A stretch of DNA of 64,000 bases from CAZSLI01 sp964607705 (lineage in GTDB: Bacteria; Actinomycetota; Coriobacteriia; Anaerosomatales; PHET01). Both the position numbers and the translations under genes were made by a program. This document shows positions 49,679 to 57,334 of this stretch, piece by piece. Where the stretch lies: positions 20,304 to 84,303 of the forward strand of contig CAZSLI010000011.1 of assembly GCA_964607705.1 (NCBI GenBank), in the 5' to 3' direction. Under the pieces are notes generated by a model that saw only the letters and a list, made by a program, of their open reading frames with translations, had not been told where the DNA came from and did not search any database. Within the stretch, counting starts at the first letter, position 1. Each line of letters begins with the position of its first letter.

Positions 49679-50635
49679 GTGACCTCACCGCCCGCACTCA
49701 TCGATCGCGCCTCCTCGCGCGTGCTAGCCGTCGTCGGCCCCACCGCCGTCGGCAAGACGGCGCTTGCCGAGGAACTGGCGACGCGGCTTTCTGGAGAGAT
49801 CGTCTCCGCGGACTCGATGCAGGTCTACCGCGGCATGGACATCGGCACCGCGAAGCCTGCGCCGCACGAACGCCGCGTGCCGTATCACTGCCTCGATCTC
49901 GTGGACCCGGGAACGCCGTTCTCTGCGGCGCTGTTCCAGCAAGCTGCCCGCGGTGCGATCGACGCTATCACGACGAGCGGGCGTCTCGCAGTGGTCGCTG
50001 GCGGGACCGGCCTGTACGTGCGCGCCGCCCTCGACGACTGGTCGTTCCCGCCCGGTGAGCAGGCGGACAACCCGGCACGCGCCCGCTACGAAGCGCTCGC
50101 CGAGGAGAGCGGCTGCGAGGCACTCCACGCGCTGCTGGCCGAGCGCGATGCGTCCTCGGCGGCCCTGATCCATCCGAACAACGTACGGCGCGTCGTGCGA
50201 GCCCTCGAGATGCTTGACGAGGGGACCTCCTACGCCGAGCAGCACGCGGGGTTCGCCGAGCGGGCGAGCGTCTACGACGCGCGCTTCATCGGCCTCACGA
50301 TGGATCGCGAGCGGCTCTACGAACGCGTCGACGCCCGGGTGGACGCCATGATGGCGGCCGGACTCCTCGGGGAGGTGGAGCGGCTCTTGGCTGCAGGCCT
50401 TCGCGATGCGCTCACCGCGCAACAGGCCATCGGGTACAAGGAACTCGTGCCCGTCGTCGAGCAGGGCATGCCCGCCGAGGACGCCGTAACGCAGATCAAG
50501 CTTGCCACGAGACGCTACGCGAAGCGGCAGCTGACGTGGTTCAGGGCCGACCCGCGCATCTGGTGGCTCGACGTGACCGAGTTGTCACTCGGAGAGGCCG
50601 CTGACGCGGCCGTTGCTCGGCTAGACTGGAAGTAA
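49679..50635 (+). CDS. miaA: tRNA dimethylallyltransferase MiaA
   Basis: A 318-residue MiaA: adds a dimethylallyl group to N6 of A37 in tRNAs reading UNN codons, the substrate for MiaB. The P-loop GPTAVGKT is at 20-27, SADSMQVYRGMDIGTAKP is intact, then AGGTGLYVRA and the RRYAKRQLTWFR end. GTG start, 3 bp after the Memo/AMMECR1 gene. dapF follows 22 bp later, so lysine and tRNA modification genes share one operon. Confidence 0.98.
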   Translation: MTSPPALIDRASSRVLAVVGPTAVGKTALAEELATRLSGEIVSADSMQVYRGMDIGTAKPAPHERRVPYHCLDLVDPGTPFSAALFQQAARGAIDAITTSGRLAVVAGGTGLYVRAALDDWSFPPGEQADNPARARYEALAEESGCEALHALLAERDASSAALIHPNNVRRVVRALEMLDEGTSYAEQHAGFAERASVYDARFIGLTMDRERLYERVDARVDAMMAAGLLGEVERLLAAGLRDALTAQQAIGYKELVPVVEQGMPAEDAVTQIKLATRRYAKRQLTWFRADPRIWWLDVTELSLGEAADAAVARLDWK

Positions 50636-50657
50636 CCGACGACAGAGGGTGAGTCAC

Positions 50658-51542
50658 GTGAACCTGGACTTCGTGAAGATGCACGGCCTCGGCAACGACT
50701 TCATTGTCATCGAGGACCTTGAATCGGAGCTCGATCTCTCGCCCGAAGCCGTCGAGTGGTTCTGCGATCGGCACTTCGGCATCGGTGCCGATGGCCTCAT
50801 GCTCGTCCGCAAGGCGACCTTGCCCGAGGCCGACTTCTCCTGGTGGTTCCGCAACAACGACGGCTCGGTGGCCGAGATGTGCGGCAACGGGATCCGCTGC
50901 TTCGCAAAGTACGTGGTCGACCACGGCCCTGTTCCGGCCGATCAGGACACTGTGAGGGTCGAGACCGATCGCGGCGTGCTACCCATAGAGGTCACCCGCG
51001 ACTATGCCGGCAAGCTGTACTTGGCGACCGTCGACATGGGGGAACCGATCGTACGGCCCGCCGACGTGCCGACAGACATGCGCTGCGGCAACAATGACGA
51101 CATGGTGATCGCGTGCCCCCTGGAGACCGACGAAGGCACCTTCGATGTGACCCCCGTCTCGATGGGCAACCCCCACTGCGTCCTGTGGGTCGACGATGTG
51201 GACGACGCGCCTGTGGACATCGTCGGACCGGCCATTGAGACGCATCCTGCGTTCCCTAAGAAGACGAACGTCGAGTTTGCCCAGATGGTCGGCACAGACT
51301 ACATCCGGCTCAGGGTCTGGGAACGCGGCGTGGGGGAGACCTTTGCCTGCGGCACCGGCGCCTGCGCGACGGCGGTCGTCGCGGCCCTGACCTGCCGAGC
51401 CGGACGCGACGTCACGGTCGAGCTCCCCGGTGGGGAGCTAGCGATCCGCTGGGCCGAAGACGACCACGTCTACATGACCGGCCCCGCCGAGGAAGTCTTC
51501 TCGGGCATTCTCGTCATCGACGAGGACGACGAGACCGAGTAG
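50658..51542 (+). CDS. dapF: Diaminopimelate epimerase
   Basis: A 294-residue epimerase making meso-DAP from LL-DAP. The two catalytic cysteines are C75 in MCGNGIRCF and C231 in FACGTGACATAVV; FVKMHGLGNDFIVI at the N-terminus and GNPHCVLWV in the middle are standard. The GTG at 50658 has AGAGGGTGAG 4 nt upstream; the GTG at 50649 lies inside that site. With dapL downstream it completes the LL-DAP route. Between them is a secreted protein gene. Confidence 0.98.
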   Translation: MNLDFVKMHGLGNDFIVIEDLESELDLSPEAVEWFCDRHFGIGADGLMLVRKATLPEADFSWWFRNNDGSVAEMCGNGIRCFAKYVVDHGPVPADQDTVRVETDRGVLPIEVTRDYAGKLYLATVDMGEPIVRPADVPTDMRCGNNDDMVIACPLETDEGTFDVTPVSMGNPHCVLWVDDVDDAPVDIVGPAIETHPAFPKKTNVEFAQMVGTDYIRLRVWERGVGETFACGTGACATAVVAALTCRAGRDVTVELPGGELAIRWAEDDHVYMTGPAEEVFSGILVIDEDDETE

Positions 51543-51692
51543 CCGTCTGCGCCGTTGGGTGCACGAGACGTGCCCGCACCTTCCAGTCTCATACTGGCAA
51601 GGTTATCCGTTGGCAATTAGAGGGGAATGCAACAGACCTCACTACCGGCAGCGCGGCGTTCTGCGCTCGCGCCTGACAGGGAGGTCCGTTCC

Positions 51693-52757
51693 ATGCGTTT
51701 CCTCCATCCGGCTCGGCGTCGCGGGTACGCCGCCGCACGTGTGCTCGTCCTCGCCGTCGCACTCATCGCCCTCGCACTGCCCGCGAGCGCCGCTTCATCC
51801 GATGACGCCCTTCCGGGTGCGACCCCGCCACCCGCGCGGTCGACGGAGTATCTCAGCGTAAGCACCGACCCGGTGGACGCCTTTTCGTTCATGGTTCCGG
51901 CCAACAAGCAGCTCCATGCCACCATGACGTCCTACGCGAGCACCTCGACCCTCTCCGCATGGATGGGTGTGTTCGACCGGGACCACTGGTCCGAATCGTT
52001 CGCCGCAACTCGGGCAGCGACGTCAGACGGCCCGGGGCGCGGTCTGGAAGTGGTCTACAACGCCGGTTCCCTCGATGCTTCGGCCTCGCTCGTGCTGAAA
52101 GCCTCAAGCGGGTCAGGGGCCTACGACCTCGAGTGGCAGGTCTTGGACCGGCCGGCCGTCACGCAGAAGCTGAGCGCGACCTCGGTTCCCTACGCAGGCA
52201 GCGCCTACATCTCAGGAGTCGTCACCAACCTCAGAGCCAACCAGTTGGCGCCGGGCCAGACTGTTCTGCTTCGCCAGTACGAACCTGGCAAGCCGTGGGT
52301 TATTGCTCAGCGGACCACCACCAACTCAGGCGGCTTCTACAACTTCAGGGTCACGCCGAAGATCCGCACGTGGTACCGCGTATCCGTCATCGGCTCAGGT
52401 GGATTGGGGCATGTGACCGCTACCAACGAAGTCTCGGTCTTCCCCAAGGCCTACCTCTCGACTCCGTATGCCCCAAGGACGATCCGCCGCTATGCTCGAT
52501 TCGTGACGTATGGCGCCTTCAAGCCACGGCACGCCGGGGGAAACCGGCTCGTGAAGCTCTATGGCTATCACTACGAGCGAGGCCGGTGGGTCAAGCGCAT
52601 CGACGCATGGACGACTGTGTCGAACTACTCGACCTACTCACGCTACTCGGCAAGGATCTCGTTCCGGTACACCGGCCGCTGGAAGGTGCGCGCGTTCCAC
52701 TCGTCCGAACAGCATCTGCCCACGTACAGCTCATATCGCTACGTGACGGTGAGGTGA
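51693..52757 (+). CDS. Secreted, beta-rich protein of unknown function
   Basis: 354 residues. A basic N-terminus and hydrophobic run end at ASA (31-33), a clear signal peptidase I site. The mature part is Ser/Thr/Tyr-rich. An N-terminal region (SVSTDPVDAFSFMVPANKQLHATM) looks like a lectin/jelly-roll style domain; two later repeats resemble immunoglobulin-like modules (TNLRANQLAPGQTVLLRQYEPGKPW, then LVKLYGYHYERGRWVKRID), each followed by an aromatic strand. The C-terminus is strongly basic. No enzyme motif. ATG with GGGAGG 8 nt upstream; own 150-bp leader. Between dapF and dapL. Confidence 0.75.
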   Translation: MRFLHPARRRGYAAARVLVLAVALIALALPASAASSDDALPGATPPPARSTEYLSVSTDPVDAFSFMVPANKQLHATMTSYASTSTLSAWMGVFDRDHWSESFAATRAATSDGPGRGLEVVYNAGSLDASASLVLKASSGSGAYDLEWQVLDRPAVTQKLSATSVPYAGSAYISGVVTNLRANQLAPGQTVLLRQYEPGKPWVIAQRTTTNSGGFYNFRVTPKIRTWYRVSVIGSGGLGHVTATNEVSVFPKAYLSTPYAPRTIRRYARFVTYGAFKPRHAGGNRLVKLYGYHYERGRWVKRIDAWTTVSNYSTYSRYSARISFRYTGRWKVRAFHSSEQHLPTYSSYRYVTVR

Positions 52758-52849
52758 CGGTCGGCGGCTCCTCGGCAGTGCTACCATGTCGGGAACGTAA
52801 AGCCCGGCCTCGGCCGAGGACGCGACCGACTGTAAGGGGAGACCGCTTC

Positions 52850-54007
52850 GTGAGGACCGCCAGCCGCATCGACAACCTGCCGCCGTACCTGTTCGCCGAA
52901 ATCGATCGCAAGGTCGGGCTCAAGCGCGCCCAGGGCATCGACGTCATCTCGCTGGGCATCGGCGATCCCGACACCCCCACGCCCGAGCGGATCGTCAACG
53001 CGATGTGCGAGGCGTCGAAGAACCCGTCGAATCACCAGTATCCGAGCTACTACGGCGCGCAGCGCTACCGTGAGGCGTGCTCCGAGTGGATGAAGCGCCG
53101 CTTCGGAGTGGACGTGGACGCGAATGACGAGACACTCGCGCTCATCGGCAGCAAGGAAGGCATCGCCCACATCTTCCTCGCGTTCGTCGATCCGGGCGAC
53201 GTGACGCTCGTGCCCGGCGCCGGCTATCCCGTCTACCACACCGGCGGCATCCTCGCCGGCGGAGAGACGTACTGGATGCCGATGACCGAGGAGAACGGCT
53301 TCCTCGCGGACTTCGAGTCCACACCCGCCGATGTCCTCAAGCGCGCGAAGATGATGTTCCTGAGCTACCCGAACAATCCGACCTCGGCGATCGCCAACGA
53401 GGAGTACTTCGACCGCGCGATCGCGTTCGCCCGCGAGAACGACCTGCTGCTGATCCACGACAACGCGTACAGCGAGATCGGCTACGACGGCTACCGCCCG
53501 CCGAGCCTGCTCGAGCGCCCCGGCGCCAAGGACGTCGCAATCGAGCTGTTCAGCTGCTCGAAGGCGTACAACATGACCGGCTGGCGTGTCGCGTTCGCAT
53601 GCGGCAACGCCCAGGCGATCAAGGCGCTCGGCACCGTGAAGAGCAACATCGACTCGGGTGTCTTCACCGCCGTCCAGGACGCCGCGATCGAGGCGTTCCG
53701 CGGGCCGCAGAGCGAGATCGACGAGCTGTGCGCGATGTACCAGCGCCGCCGCGACATCGTGATCGACGCCCTCGGCAAGATCGGCATCGAGGCTGCGACG
53801 CCCAAGGCGACCATCTACGTGTGGGCGAAGGTGCCCGACGGCTACACGTCTGCGGAGTTCGCGACTCACGTCCTCGAATCCGCCAACGTGGTCATGCCCG
53901 CCGGTTCCGCCTACGGTCCCTCCGGTGAAGGCTTCGTGCGCATCTCGCTGACCACGCCCGACGCGCGACTCGAAGAGGCCGTCGAGCGCATCAAGAACTC
54001 GCTGTAA
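52850..54007 (+). CDS. dapL: LL-diaminopimelate aminotransferase
   Basis: A 385-residue PLP aminotransferase converting tetrahydrodipicolinate to LL-DAP in one step, bypassing DapD/C/E. Typical opening RIDNLPPYLFAEIDRKVG, GIGDPDTPTPE, then SYPNNPTSAIA, and the Schiff-base lysine K238 in FSCSKAYNMTGWR. Family alternatives are other class I aminotransferases, but the opening and the nearby dapF favour DapL. GTG 52850 with AAGGGGA 9 nt upstream. hflX follows 17 bp later. Confidence 0.93.
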   Translation: MRTASRIDNLPPYLFAEIDRKVGLKRAQGIDVISLGIGDPDTPTPERIVNAMCEASKNPSNHQYPSYYGAQRYREACSEWMKRRFGVDVDANDETLALIGSKEGIAHIFLAFVDPGDVTLVPGAGYPVYHTGGILAGGETYWMPMTEENGFLADFESTPADVLKRAKMMFLSYPNNPTSAIANEEYFDRAIAFARENDLLLIHDNAYSEIGYDGYRPPSLLERPGAKDVAIELFSCSKAYNMTGWRVAFACGNAQAIKALGTVKSNIDSGVFTAVQDAAIEAFRGPQSEIDELCAMYQRRRDIVIDALGKIGIEAATPKATIYVWAKVPDGYTSAEFATHVLESANVVMPAGSAYGPSGEGFVRISLTTPDARLEEAVERIKNSL

Positions 54008-54024
54008 GGGGCAAGAACCCTAGC

Positions 54025-55380
54025 GTGAGCCAACGCACCTACCCGCATACCGCCGAAGAACAGCTCGAGCAACGCGACCGGGCTGTTCTCGTCGGCATTG
54101 ACCGCGGCCGGTCCGACTGGCCGCTCGATGAGTCCCTCGCGGAGCTCGAGCGGCTGGCCCACACGGCCGAGGTCGACATCGTCGCCGCGATCACTCAGCG
54201 CCTCGATCGGCCGCACCCGCGCACCTTCATCGGAGCGGGCAAGGCCGACGAGGTGGCCGCGACCGCTCAACAGATGGGCGCGAACCTCGTCATCTTCGAT
54301 GACGAGCTCACGCCGTCCCAACAGCTCAACATCGAGAAGCTGCTGCCGGAGATCCGCGTGATCGACCGCACGGCGCTCATCCTCGAGATCTTCGCGATGC
54401 ACGCGGTGACGCGCGAAGGTAAGTTGCAGGTGGAGCTCGCGCAACAGGAGTACATCCTGCCGCGGCTGCGGGGAATGTGGGGGCACCTCGAGCGCGAGCG
54501 ACTCGGCGGCGGTCGCGGCACACGTTTCGGCGCTGGCGAGTCGCAGCTGGAGACAGACCGCCGGATGGCACGGCGGCGCATCAGCGAACTCAAGCGCGAA
54601 CTGGCGCACGTCGCGGGCGAGAGGGACCTTCAGCGCAAGAGGCGCGCGCGCAGCGGCGTCTACCGCGTGGCGCTCGTGGGCTACACGAACGCAGGGAAGT
54701 CCACACTGCTCAACGCGCTCACCGGTGCGGGTGTGCTCTCAGCCGACATGCTGTTCGCGACGCTGGACTCAACCACTCGCAAGCTCGAGCTGCCTGAAGG
54801 CCGCCAAGTCACCATCACAGACACGGTGGGCTTCATCAACAAGTTGCCGCACGGGCTCGTGGAGGCCTTCAAGTCGACGCTCGACGAGGTCAACGAGGCC
54901 GACCTGCTGCTCCACGTGACCGACGCCGGCGCTCCGCAGCGGGAGGCGCAGATGGCCGCGGTCCGCGAGGTTCTCGGCGAGATCGGGGCACAGGACAAGC
55001 CGGGCCTGATCGTCTTCAACAAGGCCGACACGGTCGCTGCCGAAGACAGGGTGCTCCTCGAACGGCGCTATCCGGGAGCCGCTTTCGTCTCGGCACTCAC
55101 GGGGGACGGCGTTGGATCGCTGGTCGTCCGCATCGCCGAGGAGGCCGCGCGCGGCTCTGTCACCTTGACGGCACTCGTGCCCTACACGAGGGGCGAGCTG
55201 GTGCGCACCGCGCACGAACGTGCCCAGATCGTCGCCGAGCGGCATACTGAACAGGGAACCGTGCTCACGTTGAGAGCGAGCTCCGAGATAGCGGCACTGT
55301 TCCATGGCTTCGAAGTGCCCGGAGCGGACGCAGAGAGCGAACAGATGGCTGCTGCGACGGAGCACCGGCCTCGGGATTAG
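54025..55380 (+). CDS. hflX: GTPase HflX
   Basis: A 451-residue HflX, a ribosome-associated GTPase that splits stalled ribosomes under stress. N-terminal HflX domain: DESLAELERLAHTAEVDIVAAITQRLDRPHPRTFIGAGKADEV, then FDDELTPSQQLNIEKLL and the GxGE... helical linker. G domain: G1 GYTNAGKST at 219-227, G3 DTVGFINKLPH, G4 NKAD. The C-terminal 90 residues have a beta domain. GTG start, 17 bp after dapL. It converges with lexA; only 28 bp separate the stops. Confidence 0.98.
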   Translation: MSQRTYPHTAEEQLEQRDRAVLVGIDRGRSDWPLDESLAELERLAHTAEVDIVAAITQRLDRPHPRTFIGAGKADEVAATAQQMGANLVIFDDELTPSQQLNIEKLLPEIRVIDRTALILEIFAMHAVTREGKLQVELAQQEYILPRLRGMWGHLERERLGGGRGTRFGAGESQLETDRRMARRRISELKRELAHVAGERDLQRKRRARSGVYRVALVGYTNAGKSTLLNALTGAGVLSADMLFATLDSTTRKLELPEGRQVTITDTVGFINKLPHGLVEAFKSTLDEVNEADLLLHVTDAGAPQREAQMAAVREVLGEIGAQDKPGLIVFNKADTVAAEDRVLLERRYPGAAFVSALTGDGVGSLVVRIAEEAARGSVTLTALVPYTRGELVRTAHERAQIVAERHTEQGTVLTLRASSEIAALFHGFEVPGADAESEQMAAATEHRPRD

Positions 55381-55408
55381 TCTGGCGCAGATCCCGAGTT
55401 ACGCGCGT

Positions 55409-56032
55409 TCAGAGCCGGCGGAACAGCGCGACCACCTTGCCGAGGATCTGCACGTCACGCGCGTAGATCGGCTCCATTGTGGAGTTCTCGGGCTGGAGGC
55501 GGATACGGTCCGCCTCGCGGTAGAAGGTCTTCACCGTCGCCTCATCCTCGATCATCGCCACCACGATCTCGCCGTTGCCGGCGGTAGGCTGCTGGCGCAC
55601 CACGACGAAGTCACCGTCAAGGATGCCGGCGTCGACCATGGACTCACCACGGACACGGAGGATGAACGTCTGCTCGCCTGCGAACTCGGCGGGAAGGGGC
55701 AGCGTCTGCTCGATGTTCTCGGAAGCGAGTAGTGGCTGGCCCGCAGCGACGTGACCCACGACCGGTACGGCATGGACCTGGCCGTAGTCGATGGCTGAAT
55801 CGGTATCGCGGAAGTCGAGCACCTCGAGCGCGCGTGGCTTTGACGGGTCACGGCGAAGGTAGCCCTTGGCCTCCAGCGCCGCCAGGTGTGAGTGCACGGT
55901 GGATGACGACGACAGTCCCACCGCTTCGCCGATCTCACGCACACTGGGCGGATACCCACGACGATGTATCTCTGCCCGGATGAAATCGAGGATCTCCTCC
56001 TGGCGCCGGGTCAGTTCCCTCTGGTACCCCAT
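55409..56032 (-). CDS. lexA: LexA repressor
   Basis: A 207-residue SOS repressor. The N-terminal winged helix (LTRRQEEILDFIRAEIHRRGYPPSVREIGEAVGLSSSSTVHSHL) binds SOS boxes; the cleavage site is A97-G98 in HVAAGQP. Catalytic Ser131 (RGESMVDAG) and Lys168 (TVKTFYRE) are intact, so RecA-induced self-cleavage is expected. ATG 56032 with GAGGGGAC upstream; the longer open frame to 56224 is not used. It shares two SOS boxes with the divergent LysM gene. Confidence 0.97.
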   Translation of the reverse strand: MGYQRELTRRQEEILDFIRAEIHRRGYPPSVREIGEAVGLSSSSTVHSHLAALEAKGYLRRDPSKPRALEVLDFRDTDSAIDYGQVHAVPVVGHVAAGQPLLASENIEQTLPLPAEFAGEQTFILRVRGESMVDAGILDGDFVVVRQQPTAGNGEIVVAMIEDEATVKTFYREADRIRLQPENSTMEPIYARDVQILGKVVALFRRL

Positions 56033-56120
56033 GAGCCGTCCCCTCGTCATCGAACAAGTGTGCGTCGCGAGTGTATCCCGAGCCACTTCCTGTATGCAAA
56101 CAGGCGTTCGCCCACGCCGC

Positions 56121-56148
56121 TTGCAATCGAACATATGTTTGGTATGAT
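56121..56148 (+). promoter_or_regulatory. Promoter of yneA-like gene
   Basis: TTGCAA at 56121-56126 and TATGAT at 56143-56148, 16-bp spacer with an SOS box inside it. A minus-strand -10 for lexA, TATTAT, is at 56147-56152 (reverse); its -35 is weak. Confidence 0.65.
56128..56141. promoter_or_regulatory. LexA (SOS) box 1
   Basis: CGAACATATGTTTG, one base off the CGAAC-N4-GTTCG consensus. It lies in the spacer of the promoter reading toward the LysM gene. Confidence 0.85.
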
Positions 56149-56153
56149 AATAG

Positions 56154-56167
56154 CGAACACACGTTCG
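56154..56167. promoter_or_regulatory. LexA (SOS) box 2
   Basis: CGAACACACGTTCG, matching CGAAC-N4-GTTCG in both arms. It overlaps the predicted start of the LysM transcript and lies upstream of the lexA -10, so it can control both genes. Confidence 0.92.
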
Positions 56168-56239
56168 TCTCGAAGGCGCGTCGATGTCAGACCCCCTCGG
56201 TAGGGTGGTCACATCGAGAGACAACGAGGGGAGTCGCTA

Positions 56240-56620
56240 ATGAACGGCATGCACTGCTCACAGCCGAGTCAAAGAGTGAACGTCCGAGGACGGCACGCGG
56301 ATGCTGGCGTGGCCGTAGCGCGATACCGGCTCACCGCTGTGGAGGCGGCGCTCATCGGGCTTGTGATCACGGTACTTGTGGCAGCGGCACTGCTGTCCGA
56401 GCGTCCTGCACCCGTGTCCCTCGCCACGACTACCGTACGCGTACAACCCGGCGACTCGCTCTGGTCCATCGCTGCACGGCACCCGGCGCCCGGACTCGGC
56501 ACAGCAGAGACAGCGGATCTGCTTCAGCGACTCAACGCCCTGGAATCGTCGACGATCGCGGCCGGCTCGGCGCTTCGGGTCCCCGCACAGACCGACTCCT
56601 CAGATCTGGCGATGCGCTAG
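56240..56620 (+). CDS. TM-LysM protein, candidate YneA-like SOS division inhibitor
   Basis: 126 residues: a polar N-terminus of about 33, one membrane segment at 34-53 (VEAALIGLVITVLVAAALL), then a LysM domain at about 66-115 (VRVQPGDSLWSIAARH, LQRLNALESSTIAAGSALRVP). The layout matches B. subtilis YneA, an SOS-induced inhibitor of septation that is also divergent from lexA. Two SOS boxes in the shared promoter support this. Sequence identity to YneA is not judged. ATG with GAGGGGAG upstream. Confidence 0.85.
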   Translation: MNGMHCSQPSQRVNVRGRHADAGVAVARYRLTAVEAALIGLVITVLVAAALLSERPAPVSLATTTVRVQPGDSLWSIAARHPAPGLGTAETADLLQRLNALESSTIAAGSALRVPAQTDSSDLAMR

Positions 56621-56743
56621 GACGAGGCATCCTGGGGCCCAAGCGCACTCAGTTCACTCTGTCTCGCAGCATGCTTCCAGGTCGTGAAACCTCACTCGGC
56701 CCAGAAGTAGCGCGCATCTGGTCGTCCTTTCCACCTGTTTCTG

Positions 56744-56772
56744 TTGAAGCCCAATATCTTGTGTGCTACGGT
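56744..56772 (+). promoter_or_regulatory. nrdR promoter with NrdR box
   Basis: TTGAAG (56744-56749) and TACGGT (56767-56772) with a 17-bp spacer. The spacer holds GCCCAATATCTTGTGT (56749-56764), which fits the NrdR box ACACWATATNTTGTGT at 14 of 16 positions. A second box is not seen. This suggests autoregulation. The remaining bases from 56621 hold nothing else I can identify. Confidence 0.55.
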
Positions 56773-56802
56773 TCTTGCCAGCCTAGATGTAGGGGTGAGG
56801 AC

Positions 56803-57249
56803 TTGCGCTGTCCATTCTGCGGTCACGATGAGACCAAGGTCGTCGATTCTCGTACGTCCGACTCTCAGGACGCGATTCGCAGGCGACGCGAATGCCTCCA
56901 ATGCAACGAGCGGTTCACGACGTACGAGCGGCGCGAAGAGATGCCGCTCATGGTGATCAAGAAGGATGGGACGCCGGAGCCTTTCGACCGTGCGAAGCTG
57001 CTCAGGGGACTTCTGAGCGCGACCGCCAAGCGCGACGTTCCGCTGGAGAAGCTCGAGGCGCTGATCGACGACGTCGAGTCCGAGCTGCACAACGAGTTCC
57101 GCTATGAGGTCGGGAGCCGAGTACTCGGCGACATGGTGCTTCGCCGCCTAAAGGACCTCGACAAGGTTGCGTACGTGCGTTTCGCGTCCGTGTACAAGGA
57201 GTTCCAAGACCTCGACGAGTTCACGTCTGAACTCAAGGGGCTCAAGTAG
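56803..57249 (+). CDS. nrdR: Transcriptional repressor NrdR
   Basis: A 148-residue NrdR. The zinc ribbon is C3-C6 and C31-C34 (CPFCGHDETKVVDSR, then RRRECLQCNERFTTYER). The ATP-cone (about 45-135) has PLMVIKKDGTPEPFDRAKLLRGLLSA and a C-terminal VAYVRFASVYKEFQDL. It senses dATP/ATP and represses ribonucleotide reductase genes. TTG start with AGGGGTGAGG before it. Here it directly precedes nrdD, with a hairpin between. Confidence 0.97.
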   Translation: MRCPFCGHDETKVVDSRTSDSQDAIRRRRECLQCNERFTTYERREEMPLMVIKKDGTPEPFDRAKLLRGLLSATAKRDVPLEKLEALIDDVESELHNEFRYEVGSRVLGDMVLRRLKDLDKVAYVRFASVYKEFQDLDEFTSELKGLK

Positions 57250-57256
57250 AAGAAAA

Positions 57257-57281
57257 GCCGCCCGCTCACAGCGGGCGGCTT
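57257..57281 (+). terminator. Hairpin between nrdR and nrdD
   Basis: GCCGCCCGCT-cac-AGCGGGCGGC, a 10-bp stem followed by only two T. It may terminate partly or act as an attenuator before nrdD, 54 nt downstream. Confidence 0.6.
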
Positions 57282-57334
57282 GCTGTCCAGGCAACAGGGG
57301 CCCGGGGGGCCCTCTGACAGAGGGGTTCGCAGAG

